Positions 34,282 to 47,317 are shown, counted from the stretch's first letter. The stretch: 64,000 nucleotides of DNA from Eurosta solidaginis (GCF_040869045.1 NC_090321.1:35213426-35277425); one strand, 5' to 3'. Notes: generated from the sequence alone by a model not told the origin. Numbers and translations: made by a program.

Positions 34282-34939
34282 GAATTTGCGAGCAATAAAT
34301 AATTGCATTTTTCTAATATTTATATGTTCACAGTAATTGCGATTTCGAGGTGAATATGAATAGAGATTAAATGCATATAAAGGGGCGCGCATGAAGAACA
34401 ATGGATTAATATGATTTCCTAGTAATAAAAATTAATTTATATATAAAAGGCGTGAGTACTCCCAGTAGTTATACATTTCAATGTGTAACATACAAGTTGG
34501 CGTCAAGAGAACTAATGTTTTTAAATTAACTAGAGCTCGACTAGGGGTTGAAGTAAAAGTAAAAGGACAATGTATTCCAAGGACAATTCAGCCCGCAGAC
34601 AAATCATCCCAAGGACAACTGTAAGTATCACGCGTTTGCGCATGTTTGCTATTATACATCTAAATAAATAAATGTAAGGCGTGATAACCTCCGAAGGCCT
34701 CTTTACATCTGGCTCTTTATTTTCAACAAAACAGCAGAGTGTATACATCTCTTCATGCACTTGCATGCATACAAATTATCATATTCTCAGAGACTTTAAC
34801 TTATAGGTGACTTGTTTGCCTTGAGTTGCTATGCGATTTCGTTCATATCAACTCTACCTACGCTTACACATTCTGAATACTTTATACAATATATCAATAG
34901 CACACACTACAATATATATGTATGTATAGTGATATTCAG
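34282..34939. other. Non-coding DNA with a SINE fragment
   Basis: AATAAATAAATGTAAGGCGT and ATAACCTCCGAAG at about 34660-34700 are the 3' tip of the SINE family (minus orientation). Otherwise nothing is recognised. Confidence 0.5.
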
Positions 34940-35510
34940 GCGGCGATCAAGGCAATAATCTCACACAGTATGTACTTCATCAAGGATTGTCCTGAAAAGG
35001 AGACAGGAGTTGCATATGAATTATCAAGTAGGAAAGATCTGGACATGAACGCAGAGGTTCAAAATTGCTAATATCATGTGCAAATCCTATGACGTTAGAT
35101 TGACAAAGTTGCTTATATCTCTAAAGAGAGAAGGCATAAGGCTCACGATGGGCATATTAACGGGGCACTGCCTTCTAGCGTCACATGCTTATAAGTTACG
35201 TCTCGTCATTAGGAGATCTGGGAAGTACGAGCTGTAGGAAAAAACGGTTGGGCCCGTTGTGTACTCGCAAGGTGAAGGAGCGGCGGAGTTGTCAGATTTT
35301 GAGTCAGCTATTAAGCTAGGTCCTATAAAAAGTATGTATTCGCCAGGAGGATGGTGTTATTTTTTTATTACATAAGTCCTGTTGCCTAGTTGGGGTTTTT
35401 ATTGTTTGGTCGTCAAACAAATTCTGGTAATACTATGGACACAATCGGTCTATGTTAGGTCTTCGATGACCGTCCAGTTTAACATAACCTAAACTAACGT
35501 TAGCGGAATG
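34940..35510 (+). pseudogene. LINE ORF2 3' end (R1/LOA/I type) with 3' UTR
   Basis: An open stretch around 35080-35236 encodes RLTKLLISLKREGIRLTMGI followed by LTGHCLLASHAYKLRL. This is the conserved region after RNase H in such LINEs, where a tract ending LTGHC..L..H is usual. It is cut off by a stop. The downstream sequence with GACACAATCGGTCTATG and GATGACCGTCCAGTTTAACA is probably the element's 3' UTR. Confidence 0.75.
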
Positions 35511-37904
35511 TAGGCTTTGTTTAAACACAAAAATACCTTGTGAATTAGGCTGGGTCAGGTTTTCAGCCGATAACATCTGTGTCTATAGTGAATTCCTTTA
35601 GCGTATGATCAATATCTCAAGCATGCCACAGGATTCAACTCGCGTAGCTCAGGTAGACACATGGATAGCATGGCCTACGTGGTGCGCTCTCAACCCCTTG
35701 AGCCCTGAGACTGCGCAATATTGCCAGATGCATACAGTGTTTTCTAAATCAATTGGTTCGATGCCTATTACAAACCATTGCAACAAGACCATAAATGACA
35801 AATTCGAGATCTTAAAATTTAAATTTGTCAAAATGGCTACCTAACAAATTGTCTCGTGTGATATGAGTTTCCAATTCTGCTTTCATTTAAATTGAGCTTT
35901 ATCAATGACACCACAATATCAATAACAAATTATAATTGTCTGCACAAGTGTCTAAATTAAAACTCAACATAAGTGATGAGTCTGAAAAAACAAAAAACCA
36001 ATGAATAAGCAATGGGACATTTAAGTATAAAATATAAATGAATGTGGATATAAGCTGTTAATACTAGTACAATTTTATTCATATATGAAGTATTGGAAAA
36101 CAAATTTAATGAGCAATAGAAATGGAAAGTGACATAAAGAAGCAGGAGCACAGGCACAAGACAAGATACAACGGAAGATATTAATAAAATTAATTACAAG
36201 GGGCGATGGCATGCAAAATAATTAACAGAAGTTAATTGAATCCAGCGTGTAGCAGAGAATTTTTGAATGGAGGAGACTGTGAAAGGAATATGCTGAATAA
36301 TAATGGATATGATTCATATCATACGCGTGATGTGCCTCTTGACGCATACAGGGCTCAGCATAATCGACTTTGGTAGCAATACTCTCTCACACAAAAAAAT
36401 TAAATAAAAGCAATTGTTAAGTTGATCTTTGGTACTCATTCTAAACGACCGAACAATAAAGCAACATTCGCTATGGTAAATATTTGATATAGTGATGGTA
36501 TGAATGAGATTTGGTTCACTGTTACTTCAATATGATATATTTAAGTAACCGACTCCCTGAAGATGGTACTAATAGTGCCGAAACGCGTAGGAGGAAAAGA
36601 AAAACTTTGTTTTTGTCTCCGGCATTACGAAATTAAAAGCACTCAAAAATACAAGCTAAAGATGTAAATTTCATGCCTAATGCCACCTTAAGCGATAAAT
36701 TGCAATGCACAATGCATATCCATTGAATGTACCAAAACCGTCTGATAAAGCACAAATCCAAGCAGATTGAAATAAATTACCTTAATTACCTGATCCCAGT
36801 AATAATGGAAAGAAGTGTGGTGAATAAGCAGAGCCAACAAAAAGCGCTCTTGTGGCAGCTTTAAACAGCGCCAGGATTTATACGGTGTGACTTCTGTTCA
36901 AAATAGGCTCACGCTGTGACTAAAACATAGCGGCTACATCTAAACATAGCGATTTTCGGTGCAACATCCGCAAAGAGAAGCGGTGAAACTTGCCTGATAT
37001 TTGAAGAAGCAAAATGTTATGTTCACAAAAGATCAAATATGACGAATGAGTTTACAAAGCCAGGTCACGGTTAGTAGGCGTCGGGTGAGGCTGTATATGA
37101 ACTCACTTTTAAGGTTTTATGATTTACTTATATGGGCGTGTCGCATTCAATTTCGGTCTTGTTTTCCTATTTTACCGCTATGCTATGTTTGGTTCTCACA
37201 TTTCATATATGTATGTACCTTGAATAAGTTTCCAGAATAGCATTATGAATGAATATGAATAGGCCTCTTCCAAATACCCCTGACCTGGCATCTAGAGTTC
37301 AAAGATAGTTCGCCAGAAGTTTTAAATGAAACGGCAAATCATTAAAAGTGTTGCCTAGTTTTGTAATCAATATTACTCACAGCTGCCGTAATAACTGACA
37401 ACTTGGCCAGTTTAACTCGGAAGTTAGTATTTGAAACTGCTTTCGGAAGGAGCATGCAATTCATCTATTTCTCTTCAATCTTTTCTTTCGACTGGAAGTG
37501 AACCTTTTCCACAGTACTCGTAAATATTCTGTATTCTAAAAGTTCGACAATGTCCACGTGGTGTTAGGTTACTGCATTGATACCTGGGTAGGCTCCACTG
37601 GCGCTTTTACACTATTTTACAAAACATCAACAGATGTTACTCGCTTCATATGGCCTTAACAATCCCAAGTGAAATCTTTGCGCCATCACACTTCCAGTAT
37701 AGCCGTTAAACGTCCTATGTAGCCATTCTACTCAATGGTGCAAAGATTTCACTTGCGCTTGTTAAGGCCAAATGGAGCGAGCGACATCGTTCGGTTATCG
37801 AAAGGTGTTATGTAAAGGCTAAAGATACAAGGATACCAATTTATCTGATTTAAAGGCTAAAAACCAGCTTTGCCTTAATCAGCGGCATTTGTATCTACTA
37901 AAAA
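35511..37904. other. Non-coding DNA, no gene recognised
   Basis: A repeat-like fragment CCCTGAAGATGGTACTAATA with GCCGAAACGCG lies at about 36555-36600 and has a relative at 57490-57535. No complete element was identified. Confidence 0.4.
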
Positions 37905-38115
37905 AACAAAAAAAATATTTGGCAAGGCGGATGAAATTTCACTGAGAAGCTCTTCATGGCAGAAATACACCAAAATCACTTCCAAAGGGCGACGGCGAAT
38001 AATTTTTTGTCTAATTGAAAAAACTGGCTTTTGATGTTACTTTTCTCGGGAGATGAACTCAATATCCTCGTTGTGATAGGAGGTGCACGCTACCACCAAA
38101 CCACGGCGGCCAAAA
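37905..38115 (-). mobile_element. SINE fragment (5' two thirds), same family as 31959
   Basis: GGCCGCCGTGGTTTGGTGGT on the minus strand is the tRNA-like head. The AATTGAAAAACT and CTCAGTGAAATTTCATC parts of the body are present; the tail is missing. Any apparent open frame here is just the element. Confidence 0.75.
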
Positions 38116-38764
38116 GGGGGCCAATGGCGCCAGTACCCAAACTTAAAAAGAATTGGTTTCATAATCCGGATTATGAATGTCGATCCAATGGCACACTATT
38201 AAAACACTTGCGTGTCCTACAAATCTTGTTAATGCAGAGATCTGTAGATTACAAATCTAGTAATCAACAAGTTTGTCTTTTAAATCGAGGTTTTTAAGAA
38301 AAAGTCTGATGAAAATTTAAACAGACGTGCTGTGCATGTAATGAAGTCTTTCGTTAAACTAGTAAACCGGGTCCTGAGGAAGATTATGTATAGTATTTTA
38401 TACTAGTTTAGAAAGAAGTATCGAGTCTAACTTTTCGTTCACGAAACTAAAATTTCACGTGAAATTACCCTGAAGGTGGCACAACTCTGGCATCGGTTTT
38501 TTACATTTCATATAGTTAAAGTTGTCAGAATATCAAAAACGCTTGAAGCTTAGAAACGAAAACAAATATCGCTTTACATAGATTTAATGTGAGTTTTGGA
38601 GATATTTCGACTCCGGCGCCACCTATCGGTTTAGGTAAGGTTGAACTAACCGAACTCTAGAGAACTGTCATAAACTGAATGTGTACATAGTGCTACCAAA
38701 CGTGTGCTCGACGAGCATTCTGAAAAAAATGCATCATAAACCAGGACCTAGTTTAAATTACTCC

Positions 38765-39175
38765 GTTGTTGTTGTTTTAGCGATAAAGACACTCCCCGAA
38801 GGTCGTGGGGAGTGTTATCGATGTTGATGGTCTTTTTCCGGATGCAGATCCGGCACGTTCCGATAACAAGCCCCATATAGGTACTACCCCGACCATCTCG
38901 GGAACGATATGGTATGACCACATGAAAACTTCTGGGCCATCCCACCCTCCCAGCTCTTACATCCATAAAGATCTTGGGGTCGTCAGAGCCTCGACTGTTA
39001 AAGAAACAGGATTCGCCACGGGTAGGTAAGGTTGAAAATTGGGTTGGAGAAGCTATATATTGCACTGGCAATTCCTTGAAAGGGTTGCGCTACACAACCC
39101 TTTGAATCAACTTGGTTTTAGTCGCCTCTTACGACAGGCATACCTGCTGCGGGTATATTCTAAGCCCAATAACCC
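38765..39175 (-). mobile_element. Dispersed repeat ending in CAACAA (copy 1)
   Basis: On the + strand, TTGTTGTTGTTTTAGCGATAA, then CACTCCCCGAAGG, GGGGAGTGTTATCGATGTTG and, 350 bases on, TAGTCGCCTCTTACGACAGG. The copy at 48255-48650 shares this order. On the minus strand it ends in CAA repeats, as non-LTR elements often do. It has no coding frame. Confidence 0.75.
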
Positions 39176-39209
39176 GCTGGAGTCTTATCGATATATAACT
39201 ATGTTTTAT

Positions 39210-40993
39210 TATACTCAGCTGAGCAGAGCTCACAGAGTATATTCACTTTGTTCGCATAACGGTACCCCGTAACGGCGTAAACTAATCGAGATAGATATAG
39301 ACTTCTATATATCAAAATGATCTGGGCGGAAAAAGAAATTAATTTAGCCATGTCCGTCCGTCTGTCCGTAAACGCGATAACTTGAGTACATTTTGAGGTA
39401 TCTTAATGAAATTTGGTATGTATGTTCCTGGGTACTCATCTCAGATCGCTATTTAAAAGGAACGAAATCGGACTATAACCACGCCCACTTTTTCGATACC
39501 GAAAGACCAAAAAACTGCGATAATTCATTGCCAAAGACGGATAAAGCGATGAAACTTGGTAGGTGGGTTGACTTATGACGCAGCATACAAAATTAGTAAA
39601 ATTTTGGAAAATGGGCGTGGCACCGCCCACTTTTAAAAGAAGGTAATTTAAAAGTTTTGCAAGCTGTAATTTGGCAGTCGTTGAAGATACCATGATGAAA
39701 TTTGGCAGGAACCTTACAAAATCGAATGAAGAACACGTCCACTTTTTAAAAAAAAATTTTAAAAGTAAAATTTTAACAAAAAAAATTGAATATCTTTACC
39801 GTATATAAGTATATTATGTCAACATTCAACTCCAGTAATGATATGGTGCAAAAAAGTACAAAAATAAAAGACAATTTCAAAATGGGCGTGGCTCCGACCT
39901 TTTTCATTTAATTTGTCTAGAATACTTTTAATGCCATAAGTCGAACACAAATTTACCAATCCTTGTGAAATTTGGTAAGGGCATAGCTTCTATGATTATA
40001 ACTGTTTTATGTGAAAATGGGCAAAATCGGTTGAAGCCAACGCCAGGTTTGTATACATAGTCGACCCTCTATCCTTCCGCTCGGCCGTTAACACGATAAC
40101 TTGAGCAAAAATCGATATATCTTTACTAAACTTAGTTCACGTACTTATCTGAACTCACTTTATCTTGGTATTAAAAATGGGCGAAATGCGACTATGACCA
40201 CGCCCACTTTTTCGATATCGAAAATTTCGAAAGGTGAAAAAAATGCAATAATTCTATACCAAATACGAAAAAAGTGATGAAAAAAGGTGATTGGGTTGGT
40301 TTCTTGACGCAAAATATAACTTTAGAAAAAACTTTGTAAAATGGTTGTGACACCGACCATATTAAGTAGTAGAAAATGAAAAAGTTCTGCAGGGCGAAAT
40401 CAAAAGCCCTTGGAATCATGGCAGGAATACTGTTCGTGGTATTACATAGAAAAAAAAAAAAGTTAGCGGTACCCGACAGATGATGTTCTGGGTCACCCTG
40501 GTCCACATCTTGGTCGATATCTCGAAAATGCTTTCACATATACAACTTAGGGCTACTCCCTTTGAAAATACTCATTAACACCTTTCATTTGATACCCATA
40601 TCGTACAAATACATTCTAGAGTCACCCCTGGTCCACCTTTATGGCGATATCTCGAAAAGGCGTCCACCTATAGAACTAAGGCCCACTCCCTTTTAAAATA
40701 CTCGTTAACACCTTTCATTTGATACCGATATCGTACAAACACATTCCAGGGTTACCCCTGGTCCACCTTTATGGCGATATCACGAAAAAAGCGTCCATCT
40801 ATAGAACTATGGCCCAGTCCCTTTTAAAATACTCTTTAATACCATCCTTTTGATACCCATGTCATACAAACACATTCCAGGGTTTCCCTCGGTTCATTTT
40901 TCTACATGGTTATTTTCCCTTATTTTGTCTCCAAAGCTTTCAGCTGAGTATGTAATGTTCGGTTACACCCGAACTTAGGCTTCCTTACTTGTT
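39210..40993 (+). mobile_element. Full-length DINE-1/mini-me-like element, copy 2
   Basis: Same family as 25515-27669: 5' TATACTCAGCTGAGCAGAGC, subterminal mirror CAGCTGAGTATG at 40941, GTCCGTCTGTCC microsatellite near 39352-39369, 3' hairpin at 40957-40974 and CTTACTTGTT end. It has only about three of the TCACCCCTGGTCCACC units (40490-40860) against about six in copy 1. Interestingly, both ends keep compensating changes (CAGTTGAG/CTCAACTG in copy 1, CAGCTGAG/CAGCTGAG here). Confidence 0.85.
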
Positions 40994-42179
40994 TTGCCTA
41001 AATTTGCCTGCTACTTACGGAACTTACTGATAACAAAAAACGCCAAAAAGGCTAAATTTGCATATCTTACATTAACGAAAAATATTTATCAAAACAGAAA
41101 TAGCAAAAACCTGTATTTAATTATCATACTAACTTCCAGCGCCGCTCATGAAGAACGTTGAAGTGTGTATGCCATAGAGAGACGCTACTTCACAGATACC
41201 ACTCCACAAAATCATCATTGAATCTTAAACATTGGCTGCGTGAACTCTAATCCCATCGGTGGAAGAATTAGTGCACTATAAGTAAAAACCTTCTTTCTTT
41301 GATATACAAAGAGCTCATACACTTTCTAATTTTGTTTTTGCATAATACGACAAAATTTCAATAATAAGAAGCGCAACAACACTTTTAGGAAGCCAAAACA
41401 ACTGACTTTTCAAGAACCTTTTGTTTGGCCTTGCATAAACTTTACTAATTTTAAAATCGACAACAAACTTATCACTTGACTATCACAAACATTTACACCA
41501 AATTTTGTTTAGAGATAAGAATTTTTGTTTTGTTTTTTTACGATTTTCGATTGTTGAGCGCAGCAAGCAATATGCTTTTAGCCCATAAGCTACAACACCT
41601 GCATGTGCTCTTTACGCTCGACTTCAATTTGTACTAAAAGCCGCTAAGGAAATACGACGACGATACGCGCTTGTGAGTTCTTGCCCGTGAACTATTTTTC
41701 AATTGATCAACAAATCGAGCATAAACCTACCGAAAATACGAAGGAAGAGAGCAATAAATAAAACAATAACAGCTAATAAACAATACAATTTGTCCCCACC
41801 TACCCGCTAAATGTGTCACGCAGTCGTACGCTAAGACGGTAGTTGAAGCAAGCAGTGTATTCAAAGCAGAAGCAGTGAATGAGTGTTAAAAAGATGACAA
41901 TCGAAGAAAACTAAATAAATTTAAATTAAACGTGCGTTAAATAAGCGGCTTTGTGATGATGCTTGAAAAAAAAAATTATAATTTGTCGCTGTTTTAATTT
42001 TAGTGAAGACTTATAGGACACTCCCATTTTCTGGAGTGTGTCACTTTTCTTAATTTTTTAAGTTAAGTATTTTGCATTCTGTCTTTCGGCGGCTGCGTTC
42101 ACTGTGTCTTGCTCTCGTTGGGAAAACGCTATCTCTCAGAAATGTATGGAAGTAAGCCGTATACCCGAGTTCCAATTAA
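40994..42179. other. Non-coding DNA, no element recognised
   Basis: The part from 41560 to 41930 is less repetitive and contains GCAAGCAGTG/AGCAGAAGCAGTGAATG-type words. It could be a promoter or 5' UTR, but nothing decides this. Confidence 0.3.
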
Positions 42180-42400
42180 GGAAACCCTAGCGATTACAAG
42201 TCACGCCACCTAGATGGAAGAGTAACTGCCTTGCCAGAGAGATCTTTGCCCTGGCCATTCAAAGCACTGTTGTCTGAGCTGCCTTGTTTCTCAGTAACTT
42301 ATACTTTCTCTAGTGTGCTGCTAAAGCACCATGCCTGGCTATGTAGTCTGCTTGTTAATTACCTTCGTGTCCCTGATGCCAGGGAGCACATCCTAGGTTT
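42180..42400 (-). pseudogene. LINE RNase H fragment
   Basis: On the minus strand the frame reads WHQGHEGN, then a stop, then QADYIARHGALAAH. This is the GHxGxxGNExAD motif of LINE RNase H domains with the Glu codon mutated to a stop. It belongs to a different element from the neighbour at 42636-43760. Confidence 0.75.
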
Positions 42401-42635
42401 TTTTTTTCTTTGGTCTCTACATGCTAGCCGCGCTTCGAGGAAATGTATTATTTCTTTTCTTGTATCTTTTTATGTATATAACTTGAATTTAAAATTTTTA
42501 CAACTTAATATATACATACATACATGTGAGTATAGTTTGTGATATGTTATTATGAAACAATACTGTCTGCAACTGGATACAGACCTGAGTTTAAAATTTC
42601 AGGTATTGAACTTAGCATACAGTAAAGAATATTTT

Positions 42636-43760
42636 TTATTGCAGTGAATTCAATATTTTTCGTGTACTAAATATATTACTAATAAATTTTTTTAAAGACT
42701 CGATCAATTCCTGATTATGTGAAATATCTATTATGTTGTATGATTGTATGTTGCAAAGGGTTTCATGAATTCTTCTCACATTCTGGTAACTGGGACACGA
42801 GTAGATTAAGTGACTAATTGACTGTGCTTCTCTTTCGTTGCATGGACATAAGTCTGTTTCTATAATATGGAAGCGCTTCAAGTAGGCTTTACAGGAGCTG
42901 TGACCAGTTAAGCACTGCGTCATTTCGAATGAAACGCCAAATCTTTCACTAAATATCTCTGCTTCCTTTGGCGACTGGAAGAATATTTTTGTGGTACTGC
43001 CTGTCGATTCATCTGTGTATTCACGACGCCATGCTTCTTGCGTTTCTTGCTGTATAATTGCTTTAGTATAGCTCATAGGAAACTTTTTTGTAAACAGGAC
43101 TTCTGGTCAGCCCTGCCGCTTCCTTGGCTGCTTTATCTGCCCATCCTAGGTTAGGTCAGGTTAGATAGTAGCGGGCCTGGTAGGAACGGCTTACTTGGAC
43201 AGCATGAAGGTTCGTTGTGATACCACATAAAATAACTGTGACGTAAGCTTATTGTTACTTAGAGAAACGTATCGCATGGATTCCAATAGAACAGTGTCCT
43301 GTCAAAACTCCAGTGAATCCAATCATTTCGGCAGATCCCCTGCCATCCACTTCCGGTCAGAAGGATCTTGCTACCCTGCAAGAATTGGTGTTCACCCAAC
43401 GCTTTCTGAGCTAACTCGATGCCCATCTATGCATGACCAGACCATAAATGGCTAGCGAAGTCCCTAAATTCCTACATCCATGTGCATCCGTTTCAATTAT
43501 ACCGATCATGGTTAACACATCCGTTTGACAGTTGCCCGGGACATCACTATGCCCGGGACCCAGATAATCTTTATCATAAAATAGTTCGATGCAACCACAA
43601 GCGAGGTCAGGCACTCCCAGACCATCCTCGATCGCACTATAGTTGAACTCAAGACTTTGATAGCCGCTTGGCTAGGATGCGGTGGATCCTTAATCGCGGC
43701 AACTTCCGCTTGGAAGACGTTGCATTAATCAGCCAACTTAAACTTGCAGCTTATATTTAG
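42636..43760 (-). pseudogene. LINE ORF2 C-terminus: RNase H plus terminal Cys/His region
   Basis: On the minus strand, CNVFQAEVAAIK (about 43735) and PGHSDVPGN (about 43540) belong to RNase H. GWADKAAKEAAGLTRSPVYKK follows at about 43150-43090. An open frame from 43076 to 42636 then gives MSYTKAIIQQETQEAWRREY, QCLTGHSSCKAYLKRF, CPCNEREAQSISHLIYSCP and stop, the CCHC-like end of R1/I-type ORF2. A one-base shift in a run of A at about 43090 and earlier breaks make it a pseudogene. The element is 5'-truncated. Confidence 0.85.
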
Positions 43761-44509
43761 CTATTGACAACCTCAACTGTCTGACTTAATGAGGAAACAC
43801 CTCGAATAGGATAGTTTTGTTAGAATTAATAGATAGATCTTTAGTAACACACCACCTTTCTATGATGCGCAGAGCTTGTTGCATGCGACAGGATATTGTT
43901 TGTTATCATTGAGCATTAATACCTCTTCCCAACAAAGATTTGCTGATCCAAATAGTTTGACAATTCTTTAAAAAAAAAGGTAAGGCGAGTAACCTGAAGG
44001 AAAGAATAGGCTATTGTGGCACGCCCGTACGTAGGTTATCACTTGCGCCAATGGATAACATCCTATTCACTTAATCTTTACTGGCAAATACCTCCGGTTG
44101 GAGTGTATGCTGAAGATGCAGTGAATTCGCGACCTAACTCAAAGCCAAGCCAGTTCGTTTGTGCACATTCGAGCTTAGAAATCGGCACATTTAACCGTCG
44201 CCCGCGCCGGTTTTAATTTTCGCTTAGCTTCCCGACTAAATAATAAATTCGCAAATTGTAAGAGGGTCGGCTAACCTCCCTTTCACATCCTAATTAAAAA
44301 TCGGCGAATTTCGATGGGAAAGTAGCCTAAAAATACTGCTCGTCTCCAGCACTTGACAAAAAAAAGGAGCGTTGAGCCATCCGTAAGCTATTTAATCAAC
44401 TAGCCCAGATTTGTTCAACCCACTACTCCTCAATTTTAGAAAGTACCAACATTACCTTCTCAATAGATGGTAGCTTGAACTATGGTATTTTGTACAGTTT
44501 TACAAAATG
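43761..44509. other. Non-coding DNA, no element recognised
   Basis: More balanced base composition than elsewhere and many short frames, all closed. It is possibly old transposon sequence. Confidence 0.35.
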
Positions 44510-44800
44510 TGTGACACTAGTCTTGCCTGCGTGATTTATAGCTTATCCTACCCGATTGTCAACCTCGCCTACCAGTGGCGAATCCTTTTTATTTAGCAGG
44601 CCATGTTCTGGAAAGTTTCGCACAGAAGGAAGGGGCTGGATGAACTGAGGTTCAAAGTTCTCATATCAAAGCGTTCACAAGATGATCGAACTATTGCTTT
44701 CATGGTGTTTTTTTCCGGAAAGCAGCGAATCAATTTCCGGCAAAGGATTATTACCATCTATACAACTTAACAAAGCCTTCAAGGAGTCTCCTTATCGCTA
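44510..44800. repeat. Dispersed repeat, diverged relative of 4950-5390
   Basis: ATTGTCAACCTCGCCTACCA, GTGGCGAATCCT, TAGCAGGCC and GCACAGAAGGAAGGG align by eye with 5090-5180. Its identity is unknown. Confidence 0.5.
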
Positions 44801-45400
44801 CAAGAAGAATAATAAGACAGTCATGCACTATGTTGTGGGTCTTGTGGTAAGCTGTTAACGACCACAACCCAAAACAGGACTATGTAGTCCATTCACCTTG
44901 GATTGTAGTGCCTTCCCCCTCCCCTGCAACACATCTATAATTTGACAATGTATGAAAAAATGCAACCAGGGCCACTCCCACTCCAAGCTACTGCTAAAAG
45001 ACCAATGAAAGCGCAAGCTGACAGAATTCAAGACGAAGATATAAACAAAAGGTACCAAAGCCATTTCCACATTCATTCTGTTGAAGTGTTTGTATTTTCC
45101 AACTCACCCACACGATACAGCATTATTTTGCATACAAAGTACTATCCATAATCCATGCAAGCCATGTTCAAACACACATACACCCATTTATAATTCTTGT
45201 AACAGCTGATAAAATCATCAGCAAATAATACACAAGTAACCACATTCACTCAAATAAAAATCGTTATGTATATTTGTATGTTTATGTAAAAATATAAGAG
45301 GATACTCTCGAGACAATTATGCTTGTCGGCACTACTACTTATGCCCTTAAGCGTACTTACGTTGCCTATAAACATTATATAAACTCGCATACATATGTAC
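44801..45400. other. Sequence just downstream of the Gly-rich exon
   Basis: It begins (on the minus strand) with the donor at 45395-45400 and is otherwise AT-rich. Short frames at 44855-45151 on both strands are unsupported. Confidence 0.4.
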
Positions 45401-46583
45401 CTGTTGCATAAGCTGGTTCGATTTCCTCTTCTGAATGTATGTGTTGTTGTTGTGTTGGCACAGTCGGTATAGGAACAGGTATAGGTAGACGCTCATAATG
45501 TATACATTCATGATGATATTGATGATGATGATGTCCATTGTGTATGGTACTATTCCGTCCGCCACCACCACCACTGCCCACACTGCCACCCATACCGCAT
45601 ATATTTAAGCCACTACCCTCACTACCATGTAAACTGCTACGAAGTGGTGGGTTATCCATTATACTGCCTCCACCGCCACCACCACCACCAACACTCATCA
45701 TACCCATGCCAACGTTCATGCCCATACCACCCATGCCCATGCCGCTCACACCAACACCAACGCTAACGCCACCGCCACTGATTGCACCTACACCCATACG
45801 ACATCCAGGGCCGATGCTGCCAATGAAGACGCTACCACCACTACCACCGCTGCCGCCACCTGAATCATCAGTAGTGGTGGTGGTTGTTGTTGTATTCATT
45901 GTATTATGACAACGACTAGAACAACGTCCTAACGAGCCACTGCCACTATGGTGACCGCTCATGCCGCTAGCGCTACCACCAATCATGCCCATGCCCATGC
46001 CCATGCCCATACCGACACCAACACCGATACCAACACCGCCGCCTCCGCCGCCACCGCTCATCATATGCGCTGACATATGTTGATTACCATGCGCATTCCC
46101 AGCGCTAATAATACCGACAACACCGCCACCACAGCCCTGACTAGAATCCGAACCCGAATCATGACCCGGACAAGCACCAGCCGAACCAGGTCTTGAACCA
46201 ATCAAACTCATTGTTGAATGTGGCGGTGTTATCGATGTAGATGTTTGCATATAATGATGTGTATAGGGATGTGGGTGTGGCACATCATATTCGCCTGTGT
46301 CGATCGCGCCCGCTAACATGCCCACACTGCCACTGGTGCTGGCAACGCCAGCGCCCATTAAATGTCCCATGCTACCCTGTAGACAACCCATTGAGCCGTG
46401 CGCGCTGCCAGATCCGCCGCCGCCACCGCCGCCATAACTGCCGTGATGACTACCACCGTGAATACTGCCATGAGCGCTGCCACTGCGACTATGTAGCGAC
46501 ACGCCGCGCGTTAGCGTATTATTTGCCGATTGTATTGATGAAACGACAGCGCCACGACATAAAATATCCGAGAGTTGATTGGC
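45401..46583 (-). CDS. Exon 2 of an unrecognised Gly/Ser/Met-rich protein, possible aPKC N-terminus
   Basis: The exon is open for 394 codons. The acceptor is TCGGTCTACAG at about 46584; the donor is ACAG|GTACATATG. It starts ANQLSDILCRGAVVSSIQSA, then NNTLTRGVSLHSRSGSAHGS, followed by long low-complexity Gly, Ser-Gly-His and Met-Gly runs, a poly-Thr run and a less biased end, HIHSEEEIEPAYAT. It enters in phase 0, fitting the donor at 49006, and leaves in phase 1. The least repetitive ends are the best evidence that it codes; G/C-rich wobble positions against an AT-rich background also support this. The proline-rich frame on the opposite strand is a shadow. I see no catalytic domain. The next exon is unknown; the first visible aPKC exon (24724) has the right phase. 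Confidence 0.75.
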
Positions 46584-47047
46584 CTGTAGACCGAAATATT
46601 TTGACTGTATAATTATCGTGGTGAATATTTATGATGATGAGGTTGATGATTGCAATTTTTCATTTTAATTTATGTTCACAATAGTGACGATGTTTTGGGC
46701 GTCAGTGAGGGTTGCCCAATGAGTAATGAAAGTTCCATGCAGCGTTGAATGAAGATTTGTAATGGTTAATGTAGAATGCATGAAGATAATTATAAATTAT
46801 TTGACTTAATTATGGCAGACAAATGTGTTAGTTGAGAGTATATTTGTGATTCAGTTTGAGTAGGGTTGCCACCTCTTTCACAACGAAATACTTACAATGT
46901 CGCCCACTCCCAAAATGTACATTCTCCTTTGATAACTCTGAACAGGAGCAGAAAAAAAAGAAACCTTCAGTGGGTAAGGGCTTTCACGTTCGGTGTACCG
47001 GCTCTGTGCTGGTAGCAGAGGCAGTTTACCAAGGGTTAAGGTCACAT
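46584..47047. other. Intron 5' flank, no element recognised
   Basis: It belongs to the intron between the two Gly-rich protein exons. Nothing distinctive is seen. Confidence 0.5.
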
Positions 47048-47317
47048 ATGAACCATTACCAATAAAAATAGAAACGACGCTTGCGATCGACGCTTTTTTA
47101 AGGACAACTTTGGGAAACATTCTTTGACTAATGATTTGAGGGCATGCGTCTGAGAGGACTGAACTTTAATAGTGAAGGTGCTATGAACCATTACCAATAA
47201 AAATAGAAACGACGCTTGCGATCGACGCTTTTTTAAGGACAACTTTGGGAAACATTCTTTGACTAATGATTTGAGGGCATGCGTCTGAGAGGACTGAACT
47301 TTAATAGTGAAGGTGCT
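47048..47317. repeat. Perfect tandem duplication, 2 x 135 bp
   Basis: The block beginning ATGAACCATTACCAATAA at 47048 and ending AGTGAAGGTGCT is repeated immediately from 47183 with no difference that I can see. The duplication makes mirror-image short reading frames on both strands that are not genes. Confidence 0.95.

Noticed and set aside
38031..38297. An 88-codon + strand frame
   Set aside because: Its first part is the SINE head read in the sense opposite to its transcription.
45538..46612. Pro-, Thr- and His/Arg-rich + strand frames opposite the Gly-rich exon
   Set aside because: They are shadows. The minus strand has matching splice sites, phases and less biased ends; the + strand does not.
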